A stretch of DNA of 53,234 nucleotides from assembly GCA_015055665.1 (NCBI GenBank), contig SVHX01000009.1, positions 1 through 53,234 on the forward strand, read 5' to 3'. Under the pieces are notes generated by a model. It saw only the letters and a list, made by a program, of their open reading frames with translations, made no database searches and was not told the origin of the DNA. Made by a program: the position numbers and the translations under genes. The stretch is from Clostridiales bacterium. GTDB taxonomy: Bacteria > Bacillota > Clostridia > Christensenellales > UBA1242. Every line of letters starts with the position of its first letter. Position 1 is the first letter of the stretch. Shown piece after piece: positions 42,288 to 51,255 of this stretch.

Positions 42288-44012
42288 ATGACACATAATG
42301 AATACAGAACCAATAATTGTGGCGAGCTTAGGATGGGTGATGTTGGTAAGACTGTTAAGATTGCTGGATGGGTTAATTCCATAAGAAATCTTGGAGGTCT
42401 TACATTTTTAACCATAAGAGATCACTTTGGTATTACTCAAGTAATTCTTGATGGTCAAGAGATACCTAACAAAGAGAGTGTGGTGTCTATCGAGGGCAAG
42501 GTAGTTGAGAGAGAAAGCAAGAATCCTAAGATGCCTACTGGAGATATTGAAATTAAGGCAGAGAGCATTGTGACATTGGGTGCTTGTAATAATACATTGC
42601 CTTTTGAGATAAGTGATGCTCAGAATACTAAGGAAGAATTGAGACTAAAATATAGATATTTGGATCTTAGGAATCCAGAAACACATAGTAATATTGTATT
42701 GCGTTCGAAATTATTGCAATACATACGAAACTATATGCATACACATAACTTCCTAGAGGTTCAGACACCAATTCTTACTTCTAGTAGCCCAGAGGGGGCT
42801 AGAGATTTCTTAGTGCCTAGCCGACTTAATCCTGGTAAGTTCTTTGCTTTGCCTCAAGCTCCACAGCAATTCAAACAATTGCTTATGATATCTGGCTTTG
42901 ATAACTACTTCCAGATAGCTCCATGCTTTAGAGATGAGGATGCTAGGGCAGACAGATCTCCTGGAGAATTCTATCAGATGGATATGGAGATGAGTTTTGC
43001 AACTCAAGAAGATGTCTTTGCGGTAGTTGAAGAATTAATGGGTAGCATTATCAAGGAATTTGCTGGAATTACCCTTGAACCTAAGTTCCAGAGGATGACA
43101 TATAATGATGCAATGAGAGATTATTGTTCGGATAAGCCAGATCTTAGAAATCCGCTTAAGGTTGTTGATCTTAGTGAAGGTTTGAGTGGAGCAGAGTTCT
43201 CGGTATTTAATGGTAAGACTATCAAATGTATCAAGGCTAAATGCGATAAGACTCGCAAATTCTATGATGAGATGACCAAGTTCGTTGTTGACAACGAGGG
43301 TAAGGGTTTGTGTTGGTTTAAAGTAACAGAGGAAGGTTTAACTGGTAGTGCGGTTAAATTCCTAAAAGAAAGCGAAATTAAGTACATCACCGAAACAATG
43401 GCAACTGAAGTTGGTGATAGTTTGTTTATGGTTGCTGATACTGAAGTTAGATCAGCAAAATTAATATCAACTTTAAGAAATAAACTTGGTGAAGAGTTGA
43501 ATCTTCTTGGTAACGAATTTAAGTTTGTGTGGATTGTAGACTTTCCGTTCTACGAATTGGATGATGAAGGTAAAGTCGAATTCTCCCATAATCCATTTTC
43601 AATGCCACAAGGTGGGCTTGATGCTCTGCTTAATAAAAATCCGCTTGATATTTATGCTTATCAATACGATTTGGTTCTTAATGGAGTAGAACTTCTTAGT
43701 GGCGCTGTTCGTAACCATACTCCAGAGGTTATGGTAAAGGCTTTTGAAATCGCTGGATATGATGAATCGGTTGTTGTTAATAAGTTTCCAGCACTATTTA
43801 ATGCGTTCTCTTATGGAGCACCTCCTCACGCGGGCTGTGCGTTTGGTTTTGATAGATTATTAATGTTTTTATGTAACACAACTATTATTAGAGATGTTAT
43901 AGCATTTCCGCTTAATAAAAATGCTCAAGACTTGCTTATGGGAGCTCCTTCTACTGTATCCCAGAAACAGCTTGATGATGTACATATTAAACTAAATGTT
44001 AAAGAGGATTAA
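42288..44012 (+). CDS. aspS: Aspartyl-tRNA synthetase
   Basis: 574 residues, bacterial type. The N-terminal OB-fold (VKIAGWVNSIRNLGGLTFL) is followed by class II motif 1 (FLEVQTPILTSSSPEGARDF), motif 2 (FRDEDARADR), the bacterial GAD insertion (about residues 280-390) and motif 3 (CAFGFDRLLMFL). Whether it is discriminating or also serves Asn-tRNA cannot be told by eye. GAGAGG precedes the ATG. It is a single gene with its own promoter and terminator. Confidence 0.96.
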   Translation: MTHNEYRTNNCGELRMGDVGKTVKIAGWVNSIRNLGGLTFLTIRDHFGITQVILDGQEIPNKESVVSIEGKVVERESKNPKMPTGDIEIKAESIVTLGACNNTLPFEISDAQNTKEELRLKYRYLDLRNPETHSNIVLRSKLLQYIRNYMHTHNFLEVQTPILTSSSPEGARDFLVPSRLNPGKFFALPQAPQQFKQLLMISGFDNYFQIAPCFRDEDARADRSPGEFYQMDMEMSFATQEDVFAVVEELMGSIIKEFAGITLEPKFQRMTYNDAMRDYCSDKPDLRNPLKVVDLSEGLSGAEFSVFNGKTIKCIKAKCDKTRKFYDEMTKFVVDNEGKGLCWFKVTEEGLTGSAVKFLKESEIKYITETMATEVGDSLFMVADTEVRSAKLISTLRNKLGEELNLLGNEFKFVWIVDFPFYELDDEGKVEFSHNPFSMPQGGLDALLNKNPLDIYAYQYDLVLNGVELLSGAVRNHTPEVMVKAFEIAGYDESVVVNKFPALFNAFSYGAPPHAGCAFGFDRLLMFLCNTTIIRDVIAFPLNKNAQDLLMGAPSTVSQKQLDDVHIKLNVKED

Positions 44013-44032
44013 TAAAGAAAGTATATTAATGT

Positions 44033-44062
44033 GGTCGCAATATAAAAGTTGCGACCTTTTTT
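44033..44062 (+). terminator. Terminator of aspS
   Basis: GGTCGCAA-8-TTGCGACC perfect stem followed by six T. Confidence 0.9.
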
Positions 44063-44249
44063 GATTGATTGTGTATTGTGATTTGATTGGTTAATGTCTA
44101 ATAAGTTGTTATGATGGTTTAGTCGCAATAAAATTGATATTATATGCTAAAAAAATAACAAATACGACAAAATTAGGCATGGGTGCTAGTCGGCAAAGGA
44201 TAATCTTTGTGTTATTATCTAAGTAGTATTAAATAAAAGGAGAATTGAT

Positions 44250-44726
44250 ATGAAAAGATTTAACCAATTAGTTTGTTGCGCATTGTTACTTATGCTATCT
44301 AGTGTGTTGCTTACGGCTTGTGGTGTGCTTGATGTAAGGGGAAAGACATTTGAGTATGGTAATGTTACAATAGATTGGGGTATGGCTGATGATGAAGACA
44401 AACAAGCAATATATGAGGAGTATCTTGTTAGTAATGAAAACGAGTTGTTGTCTGTGCTCAAAACAAGAAATGGTCGTAATCAACGTATGACAACATTTGG
44501 GACAGATGGTACATATTCTACTGTTAATACTGATAACGAAGTGCTTGATAGTGGGTATTACAAACAAGATGATGATGTTGTAACATTGTCAGAAACAGAA
44601 GATGGGTTTGATAACGCTGGTAATTATACTCTTAAGGTTAATGACAAGGGGTATAAGGTTAGCGATACCATTAATAGTGATCTCAGTATCTATGCTGTGT
44701 ATCAGTATATCGTTAAGAATTCTTAA
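44250..44726 (+). CDS. Small lipoprotein, unknown function
   Basis: 158 residues. The signal peptide MKRFNQLVCCALLLMLSS and lipobox LLTAC (Cys at residue 24) predict lipidation and surface location. The mature part looks like a small beta-barrel or lipocalin-like domain: FGTDGTYSTVNTDNEVLDSG, then YYKQDDDVVTLSE. GTYS-x-GYY-x-LS patterns of this kind recur in Firmicute lipoproteins of unknown role. AAAGGAG is the ribosome site. It is a single gene with its own terminator. Confidence 0.75.
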   Translation: MKRFNQLVCCALLLMLSSVLLTACGVLDVRGKTFEYGNVTIDWGMADDEDKQAIYEEYLVSNENELLSVLKTRNGRNQRMTTFGTDGTYSTVNTDNEVLDSGYYKQDDDVVTLSETEDGFDNAGNYTLKVNDKGYKVSDTINSDLSIYAVYQYIVKNS

Positions 44727-44743
44727 TGTTTAATTAAAAGAGG

Positions 44744-44782
44744 AAACTTGTTACATAAGAGTATTGTGTAATAAGTTTTTTT
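44744..44782 (+). terminator. Terminator of the 44250 lipoprotein gene
   Basis: A 15-bp stem (AAACTTGTTACATAA / TTGTGTAATAAGTTT, two G-T pairs) followed by T residues. Confidence 0.85.
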
Positions 44783-44811
44783 ATAATCTTAAAAAATTTA
44801 TATTAAAATAT

Positions 44812-44840
44812 TTGCCAAATAAAAAATATTCGAGTATACT
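44812..44840 (+). promoter_or_regulatory. Promoter of the ABC exporter gene
   Basis: TTGCCA (44812-44817), 17 bases, TATACT (44835-44840). Confidence 0.7.
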
Positions 44841-44874
44841 AACATAATTTATATGTATATAAGAGGTTGTTGTG

Positions 44875-46632
44875 ATGGCTAAGAAAACAAAAGATAAGCA
44901 AGCCAGTTATGGCTTTGGTATGCTCTTTAAATATTACAAAAGGCATATCGGGTTTTTTATTGGGTATTTGTTAATATTAATTGTTGTAGCTGTTAATAAC
45001 TTTTTTCAGGCAATGTTTGTTGCTAAGGTGATTTCGTATATTATGGATACTGCTCAGTACGACAAGGCGTTATTCTTTGCAGGGATGTACTTGTTGCTAG
45101 TAGTGATTAATGCTTTGTTATCTTGTATTAATACGTACTTCTATAAGCAACTTGAGAATCGTACTAAGATAGATATTCAGCAAATGGTTCTTAGGTCTAG
45201 TCTAGATATCCAGATGAAGGTTTATGACAATATGGGTAGCGGACTTATCGTTACAAGGCTAACTAATGACATTAACGCACTATCAACCGAGTTTAAGACT
45301 GTTACTTCTGGAATAGTAGATTTGCTTAAAAAATCAGCGTATGTTGGATATATATTTTTCTTAAATAAGTGGCTAGGACTTTTCTTGCTAGGAGCAATTA
45401 TTATTACTTATCTAATGAGTAAACTCCGTATACATTATTTTCAGAAGCTTAAACCAGAAGTTAACAATGCTGCAGAGAAAGTTAATTCTACGATCATTGA
45501 GGTTGTTCGTGGGGTTAAAGATATCAAGACTCTAAACTGTGCAGATGGAACTCTTGATGCAATGATGATTGATCAGAAAGACTACATGAAGAAAGATAAC
45601 AAAGAGTGGTATGTAGGCGTTGCTCTAAGTAATGCCACAAATGTCTTAAGGCATATATGTAATTTCTTATTTATATTCTTATGTATCCAATTGTTGCAAT
45701 GGGGCTCACTCACTCCATTAATATTCTATACCTGTTATTTATACAAAGACAATGTACTTGACTTTGCTTCGATACTTGAAGGGCTTAAGCTTAACCTTGG
45801 AACAGCTAAAGTGTATGCTAACCGAATCTTTATGTTAACTAACGAACTTGTGTACGAGAAGGATCAATTTGGTGATAAGAATCCTATTGGTTATACGGGC
45901 AAGATTGTCTTTGATAATGTGTCATTTGCTTATGACAATGAGCAAACTCTCCTTAATGGAGTATCGTTTGAAATTAATCCTAGGGAGATGGTTGCGTTTG
46001 TTGGTGAGAGTGGATCTGGAAAGTCAACCATTATTAATCTAATAGCACATTTGTATTATAAGACTAAGGGCAGAATTCTATTTGATAATATTAAGATAGA
46101 AGATCTTAGTAGAGATTTTGTAAAAGATAATATTGCAGTTGTTAATCAATTTCCATATATATTTAATATGAGCATAAGGGATAACTTTAAGATTGTTAAG
46201 GAGGATATAACTGACGATCAAATACTCGAACTTTGCAAACAAACCAATATATATAATCATATAAAGAAGTTGCCTCATGGATTAGATACTGTTATTGGCG
46301 AAAACGCTTGCCAATTCTCTGGTGGTCAGAAACAAAAACTTTGTATTGCTAGAGCTCTTGCAAGAGATGTTAAGATACTTATCTTTGACGAAGCGACAAG
46401 TGCTTTGGATAATACCAATCAGAAGGAAATTATGAAGGTTATCGAGAAGCTTAAGAATAAGATGACAGTAATCATAATTGCACATAGATTATCTACAATT
46501 ACATACGCAGACAAAATATTCTTGCTAGAAGATGGCAAAATTGTGTCTACGGGTACTCACAAACAATTGCTTTCTGGTAGTGCTAGATACAAGGAGATGT
46601 ATCGAAATTCGATAGCCGAGAGTGGTGAGTAA
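44875..46632 (+). CDS. ABC exporter with fused membrane and ATPase domains
   Basis: 585 residues from the ATG at 44875 (AGAGG eight bases upstream; a GTG directly before it is possible). A six-helix type IV exporter domain (about 20-320) is followed by an ATPase domain: Walker A VGESGSGKSTI, signature FSGGQKQKLCIARAL, Walker B ILIFDEATSALD and the H-loop IIIAHRLS. Such half-transporters dimerise and export lipids, peptides or drugs. It is monocistronic, so a homodimer is likely; the substrate is unknown. Confidence 0.9.
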   Translation: MAKKTKDKQASYGFGMLFKYYKRHIGFFIGYLLILIVVAVNNFFQAMFVAKVISYIMDTAQYDKALFFAGMYLLLVVINALLSCINTYFYKQLENRTKIDIQQMVLRSSLDIQMKVYDNMGSGLIVTRLTNDINALSTEFKTVTSGIVDLLKKSAYVGYIFFLNKWLGLFLLGAIIITYLMSKLRIHYFQKLKPEVNNAAEKVNSTIIEVVRGVKDIKTLNCADGTLDAMMIDQKDYMKKDNKEWYVGVALSNATNVLRHICNFLFIFLCIQLLQWGSLTPLIFYTCYLYKDNVLDFASILEGLKLNLGTAKVYANRIFMLTNELVYEKDQFGDKNPIGYTGKIVFDNVSFAYDNEQTLLNGVSFEINPREMVAFVGESGSGKSTIINLIAHLYYKTKGRILFDNIKIEDLSRDFVKDNIAVVNQFPYIFNMSIRDNFKIVKEDITDDQILELCKQTNIYNHIKKLPHGLDTVIGENACQFSGGQKQKLCIARALARDVKILIFDEATSALDNTNQKEIMKVIEKLKNKMTVIIIAHRLSTITYADKIFLLEDGKIVSTGTHKQLLSGSARYKEMYRNSIAESGE

Positions 46633-46675
46633 AAACATAGTCTATGATTATAAGTTACAAATTTGATAATAAAAG

Positions 46676-46705
46676 AAAAGCACTTGAAAAATTCAAGTGC
46701 TTTTT
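46676..46705. terminator. Terminator after the ABC exporter gene
   Basis: AAAAGCACTTGAA pairs with TTCAAGTGCTTTT. Symmetric A and T runs allow use from both sides. Confidence 0.85.
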
Positions 46706-46846
46706 ATAAACACAACATAATGTTGGAATATTTGGTATAGCGGCAGGGGTAGCCTGCTTTGAAATAATCGCCCACGCATGGATGTGAACTACGCTATCTG
46801 TGCAGTTAATAGATACTTGTGTCCATGCACATAACTATTAACAGCT
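46706..46846. other. Intergenic region with several small hairpins
   Basis: No gene is seen. Inverted repeats include GCAGG-GGTAG-CCTGC (about 46752-46766), GCATGGA/TCCATGC (about 46776-46828) and GTTAATAG/CTATTAAC (about 46805-46843), the last directly beyond the tRNA-Leu 3' end. No T tract follows, so it is not a classical terminator. It could be tRNA trailer structure, repeat remnants or a small RNA. Confidence 0.4.
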
Positions 46847-46928
46847 TGGTGCCGAAGGTGGGATTTGAACCCACATGGTTTCCCGCACGATTTTGAGTCG
46901 TGTGCGTCTGCCGTTCCGCCACTTCGGC
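46847..46928 (-). tRNA. tRNA-Leu (CAA)
   Basis: On the minus strand the acceptor stem GCCGAAG pairs with CTTCGGC. The anticodon arm CACGA-CTCAAAA-TCGTG shows anticodon CAA. A variable arm and the T arm GGGTTCAAATCCC follow; discriminator A and CCA are encoded. Transcription is probably from the promoter at 47163-47135, passing through the partial repeats first. Confidence 0.95.
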
Positions 46929-47090
46929 ATGAAGTGAGGTGATTGACGAAGTAAGGAACAAAGCTACGACTCATTTTGTTAAAAATGAACTGCCGTTCCG
47001 CCACTTCGGCATGAAGTGAGGTGGTTGACGAAGTAAGGAACAAAGCTACGACTCATTTTGACAAACAAGAGTCGGCCGTTCCGCCACTTG
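46908..47090 (-). repeat. Tandem ~82-bp units carrying the 5' end of tRNA-Leu
   Basis: The first ~20 bases of the tRNA (GCCGAAGTGGCGGAACGGCA) plus its upstream flank recur 82 bases upstream (46990-47060), and a truncated third copy (CAAGTGGCGGAACGGC) lies 83 bases further (47075-47090). The flanks between copies are nearly identical. The period equals the tRNA length. The upstream units lack anticodon and T arms; GAAGTG at the start of a unit can pair with CACTTC at its end. Confidence 0.85.
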
Positions 47091-47134
47091 TAAAGCATGG
47101 TAACACTTAAGCTTTATCGTTCTTAACGATAATT

Positions 47135-47163
47135 ATGATAACATAAAATATTGGATTTGGCAA
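47135..47163 (-). promoter_or_regulatory. Probable promoter of the tRNA-Leu locus
   Basis: On the minus strand TTGCCA (47163-47158), 17 bases, TATCAT (47140-47135). A hairpin ATCGTT-AAG-AACGAT (about 47117-47131) follows at the likely start of the transcript. Confidence 0.6.
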
Positions 47164-47322
47164 TAATATTGTGCAAAGTTTATATATTTTTTTGTAAATA
47201 TTGCTTATTAGTGATTGCAATATTTGATATGAGTAGGTAATAGTAGTGGGAATTTGTACAAAATATCTGTATATGTTTGGTAAAATCTCGTAATTGATGA
47301 TAATATATTAATGGAGAATTGT

Positions 47323-49872
47323 ATGGAAAAATTTGTTATAATTGATGGTAATAATCTAATGTTTAGAGCGTTCTATGCACTACCCGCAATGACTAATTTT
47401 GCAGGAGAGCAGAGTAATGCTGTTTTTGGATTTGCTAATATGCTTGTTAAGATTATCAAGGAGGTAAGCCCTAAGTATATTGCTGTAGCTTTCGATAGCT
47501 CCAAAAAAACATTTAGACATGAAAAGTATCTTGCATATAAGGGTACTCGTAAGCCTGCACCAGTTGAGCTTATTAGCCAATTCCCAATTGTGAAAGATAT
47601 GTTAAAAGCTATGAATATTACGGTTGTTGAACAACCTGGGTTAGAGGCGGATGACCTTATGGGGTGTCTATCTAGGATGTATCAAGGGGTGCAGAATATT
47701 ATAGTTTCTGCCGATAGAGATGCTTTTCAATTGATTAATGATAATACACAAATTCTATATCCTAAGCGTGGTGTTAGCGAAACTATCACTCTTGATATAG
47801 GTAATATCAAAGAACATTATGGTGTTGAGCCTAATCAGGTTGTTGAGCTAAAAAGTCTAATGGGAGATAGTAGCGATAATATCCCTGGCGTTAGCGGAGT
47901 AGGAGAGAAGAAGGCGTTGCAACTCATTGCCGATTATGGCTCTCTTGACGGTGTTTATGAAAATATTGATAAGATAACCGGCAAGTTGAAAGCTAATCTA
48001 ATAGAAGACAAAGAGTGTGCGTATCTATCGCACTATCTTGCTACGATTGTTACAGACAAAGATTTAGGCTATAACTTGAGCGACTTTGAGTACGATTATC
48101 CATTTGGAAGTGAGGTCAAAGATGTGTTCAAAAGATACCAATTCGGAACACTGCTCAAAAAGGATGAAATATTCAACGGAGAGGATGCTCCTGCAACTAT
48201 TAAAGTTGAGCGAATCAAGGTGGATAACGAAGAAGATCTACAATTACTTGTTGATAAGCTTATCGCCACCAAAGAGATGTCAATCTATATAGATAACGAC
48301 ATATTTGAGATTTATTGTGATAAGGAATATGAGATCTGCGTAGGCACTGATTTACTATCCTGTGGACTAAGTTTCGATAAAGCCATTGCAATACTAAAAC
48401 CAATACTTGAGTCAGCTGATATCAAAAAAATTGTATACGACTACAAGGCTCTTAAGCATATATTGTATCCGTTCGGCGTTAAGCTTAATGGGGTAGAATT
48501 TGATTGTGTTCTTGCTCGGTATTTAATTAATTCTTTGGCAAGGCCGGGTGTAACTGCCTTACAAGTATTTAACGAAAATTCCATAGATACACTCGACTAT
48601 GCCTATGGGTTGACGGTTGTTAAAAGCTTGTATTATGCAAAATTGCAAGAAATGGCTATAACTAGCCTTTATTATGATGTTGAAATGCCTCTTGTAGAGG
48701 TACTATTCGATATGGAAATCGAAGGCTTTAAGATAGATCGAGAAGAGCTAAAATCTCTAGAGCAAAAGTACCGCGAAGAGATTGTCGCTCTTGAAAAAGA
48801 AATATTTGATATTATTGGTCACAAGTTTAATCTAAGCAGTCCTAAGCAATTAGGAGAAGTGTTATTTGATGAACTTGGCATTAATATAGCTAATAACAAA
48901 AAGAAAAGTACTAGTATCGAAGTCCTTAACGAAATAGAGGATAAGCATCCGGTTGTTCCTCTTATTATTAGATGGAGATCAATTAGTAAGCTATATAGCA
49001 CGTATATCATTGGATTTGAGGAATTGCTTGATTCCAACGACAAGATTCATACGCTATTTAACCAGACTCAGACATCTACTGGTAGACTTAGTAGTAGCGA
49101 GCCTAATCTGCAGAATATCCCTATAAGAACTGATGAAGGTAGAGCTTTAAGAAGGATGTTTGTGCCTAGTAACAAAGGCGGATTGATATGTAGTGCGGAT
49201 TATAGCCAAATAGAGCTAAGGTTGCTAGCTAATCTTAGTGGAGATGAAGTCATGATTGATGCTTATAGCAAGGGTGAGGATATTCACCGCAGAACTGCTA
49301 GCGAGGTGTTCGGAGTGCCTGCCGAAATGGTTGATGACAAAATGCGTAGATCTGCCAAAGCTATTAACTTTGGTATAGTTTATGGCATTAGCGACTTTGG
49401 CCTTAGTCAGAATATCGGCTGTAGTCGGAAAGAAGCTGCAGAGTATATCAAATTGTACTTTGCAAGATACCCATTTATCGAGAAGTTTATTAACGATAAT
49501 GTGGAGTATGCTCGTGCTAATGGTTATATCAAGACAATGTTTGGAAGAATTAGGCCTGTGCCAGAGGTTAGTAGTAGTAATCATAACCTAAGAACTTTTG
49601 GCGAAAGAGTAGCCATGAATATGCCTCTTCAGGGTACTGCTAGTGATATTATCAAATTGGCAATGATAAAAATTTATAACGAGATTAATAACCGTGGACT
49701 CAAGAGCAAAATTATTGTCCAAGTCCATGATGAATTAGTGGTTGATGTATATCCGGGTGAGCTGGATGAGATCAAAGAAATATTAAAGACGGGGATGGAA
49801 GGGGTAGTGGACCTCAAAGTTCCTATGCTTGTTAATATCGAAAGCGGTGCTACTTGGTACGAGGCAAAATAA
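47323..49872 (+). CDS. polA: DNA polymerase I
   Basis: 849 residues from the ATG at 47323 (GGAG six bases upstream). Residues 1-290 are the 5'-3' exonuclease (DGNNLMFRAF, EADDLMG, SADRDAFQL, GDSSDNIPGVSGVG). The middle 300-480 has the 3'-5' exonuclease fold but no D-x-E motif (MSIYIDNDIFEIY), so proofreading is probably lost, as in Bacillus and Thermus PolA. The polymerase part has motif A (CSADYSQIELRLLA), motif B (RRSAKAINFGIVYG) and motif C (VHDEL). It fills gaps and removes Okazaki primers. The deaminase gene follows 14 bases later. Confidence 0.96.
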   Translation: MEKFVIIDGNNLMFRAFYALPAMTNFAGEQSNAVFGFANMLVKIIKEVSPKYIAVAFDSSKKTFRHEKYLAYKGTRKPAPVELISQFPIVKDMLKAMNITVVEQPGLEADDLMGCLSRMYQGVQNIIVSADRDAFQLINDNTQILYPKRGVSETITLDIGNIKEHYGVEPNQVVELKSLMGDSSDNIPGVSGVGEKKALQLIADYGSLDGVYENIDKITGKLKANLIEDKECAYLSHYLATIVTDKDLGYNLSDFEYDYPFGSEVKDVFKRYQFGTLLKKDEIFNGEDAPATIKVERIKVDNEEDLQLLVDKLIATKEMSIYIDNDIFEIYCDKEYEICVGTDLLSCGLSFDKAIAILKPILESADIKKIVYDYKALKHILYPFGVKLNGVEFDCVLARYLINSLARPGVTALQVFNENSIDTLDYAYGLTVVKSLYYAKLQEMAITSLYYDVEMPLVEVLFDMEIEGFKIDREELKSLEQKYREEIVALEKEIFDIIGHKFNLSSPKQLGEVLFDELGINIANNKKKSTSIEVLNEIEDKHPVVPLIIRWRSISKLYSTYIIGFEELLDSNDKIHTLFNQTQTSTGRLSSSEPNLQNIPIRTDEGRALRRMFVPSNKGGLICSADYSQIELRLLANLSGDEVMIDAYSKGEDIHRRTASEVFGVPAEMVDDKMRRSAKAINFGIVYGISDFGLSQNIGCSRKEAAEYIKLYFARYPFIEKFINDNVEYARANGYIKTMFGRIRPVPEVSSSNHNLRTFGERVAMNMPLQGTASDIIKLAMIKIYNEINNRGLKSKIIVQVHDELVVDVYPGELDEIKEILKTGMEGVVDLKVPMLVNIESGATWYEAK

Positions 49873-49886
49873 AAAAAGGAAGACTT

Positions 49887-51155
49887 ATGAGAAAAATTAT
49901 TACTAATGCAATAGTTGTTACACTTAACAAAAATAACGAAATTATTCGTGGTGGGCAGGTTGAGATTGATGACAATCGAATTGTCTATGTTGGCGTGCCT
50001 CGTGAAAGCGAAGGCGAAGTAATTGATGCTATGGGCAATATAATCATGCCAGGGCTTATCAATACTCATTGCCACCTAGCTATGACTCTATTCCGTGGAT
50101 ATGCCGAGAATAGCAACTTTAATAATTGGTGGGTGGACTATATGCGTCCTCTCGAGGAGAAATTAGAGCCCGGTGACTGTTATTATGGGGCAACCCTTGG
50201 TATGTTAGAGTTACTAAAAAATGGCGTTACAACTGTTGCGGACTTTTATCTTAACCCACAAGAAACTGCCCAGGCTTGTGTGGATACTGGTATTAGGGCT
50301 AATATTGGTATTGGAGCAATTACCGGTACAGAGATTCTTAGCGAAGATAGCCTAACATCTGATGTGGAGAAGATAAGCATATCTCCTCTTATCAAGCCAA
50401 TATTGTATGCTCATAGTGTGTATTCGTGTGATGAGAGTCACTTTCACGAACTCAATAAGTTCGCTACTAAGTACGGGTATATCAAGTCAACCCATGCTAG
50501 CGAAACACTAACAGAAGTTGGAACTACAGATAGTAAATATGGCTTAACACCAATTGGTCTGCTCGAAAGCTATGGATTCCTAGATACTCCTAATATATTA
50601 GCGCATTGTGTGCATTGCGATAAAGATGATATCGAAATTATGCGTAATTATGATGTAACTGTATCTACCAATCCTAGTAGCAATCTAATATTGGGTAGTG
50701 GTATCGCACCATTGTATAGTTATGTTAAGAATAACATTAATGTTGCTATCGGTACAGATGGTGCGGCTAGTAATAATAACCTTAATATGTTTAAGGAGAT
50801 GTATCTAGCAGATAATCTTCAGGCAGGAGTCCTTAACCAAGCTCATGCACTAACTACTATTGACGCCCTTAAGATGGCAACTGTTCGTGGAGCTCTTGCC
50901 CTTGGATACGAAGACCTAGGCAGAATAGTAGAAGGGTATCTAGCAGATATAATTATGATAGATATATCTAGACCTAATATGCAACCGCTTAACGATATTT
51001 GTAATAATCTTGTCAATGCTTGCGAAAGCAATAATGTAATAATGACAATGGTTAATGGCGAGATATTGTATAGAGATGATAAATATTATTGCTCGGCAGA
51101 CTACGAAGATATCGCTAATCATTGCAATAAGATAATATCTAGGATAGATAGTTGA
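49887..51155 (+). CDS. MtaD/SsnA-type amidohydrolase (SAH/MTA or related deaminase)
   Basis: 422 residues from the ATG at 49887 (AAGGAAG upstream). A metal-dependent amidohydrolase: NTHCHLAMTLFRG near residue 60, AHSVYSCDESH, HASETLTEVG, LAHCVHCDKDD and the terminal metal ligand in AIGTDGAASNNN. This is the pattern of 5-methylthioadenosine/S-adenosylhomocysteine deaminases and SsnA-like relatives, which recycle SAM by-products. The window carries several SAM-using enzymes, but a direct link is inference. It is co-transcribed with polA. Confidence 0.86.
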   Translation: MRKIITNAIVVTLNKNNEIIRGGQVEIDDNRIVYVGVPRESEGEVIDAMGNIIMPGLINTHCHLAMTLFRGYAENSNFNNWWVDYMRPLEEKLEPGDCYYGATLGMLELLKNGVTTVADFYLNPQETAQACVDTGIRANIGIGAITGTEILSEDSLTSDVEKISISPLIKPILYAHSVYSCDESHFHELNKFATKYGYIKSTHASETLTEVGTTDSKYGLTPIGLLESYGFLDTPNILAHCVHCDKDDIEIMRNYDVTVSTNPSSNLILGSGIAPLYSYVKNNINVAIGTDGAASNNNLNMFKEMYLADNLQAGVLNQAHALTTIDALKMATVRGALALGYEDLGRIVEGYLADIIMIDISRPNMQPLNDICNNLVNACESNNVIMTMVNGEILYRDDKYYCSADYEDIANHCNKIISRIDS

Positions 51156-51186
51156 TTAACTAATTACATAAAGTATATGTAATAAT

Positions 51187-51216
51187 TTGACAATACCAAG
51201 CAATCAATGTTAAAAT
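51187..51216 (+). promoter_or_regulatory. Promoter of the poly-G surface protein gene
   Basis: TTGACA (51187-51192), 18 bases, TAAAAT (51211-51216). Confidence 0.65.
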
Positions 51217-51255
51217 GTAAAAAAATTTAAAATCAAAATCAAGGAGAAACGGATT

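Noticed and set aside
46789..47043. 84-residue minus-strand frame
   Set aside because: It overlaps tRNA-Leu and its repeats; noncoding.
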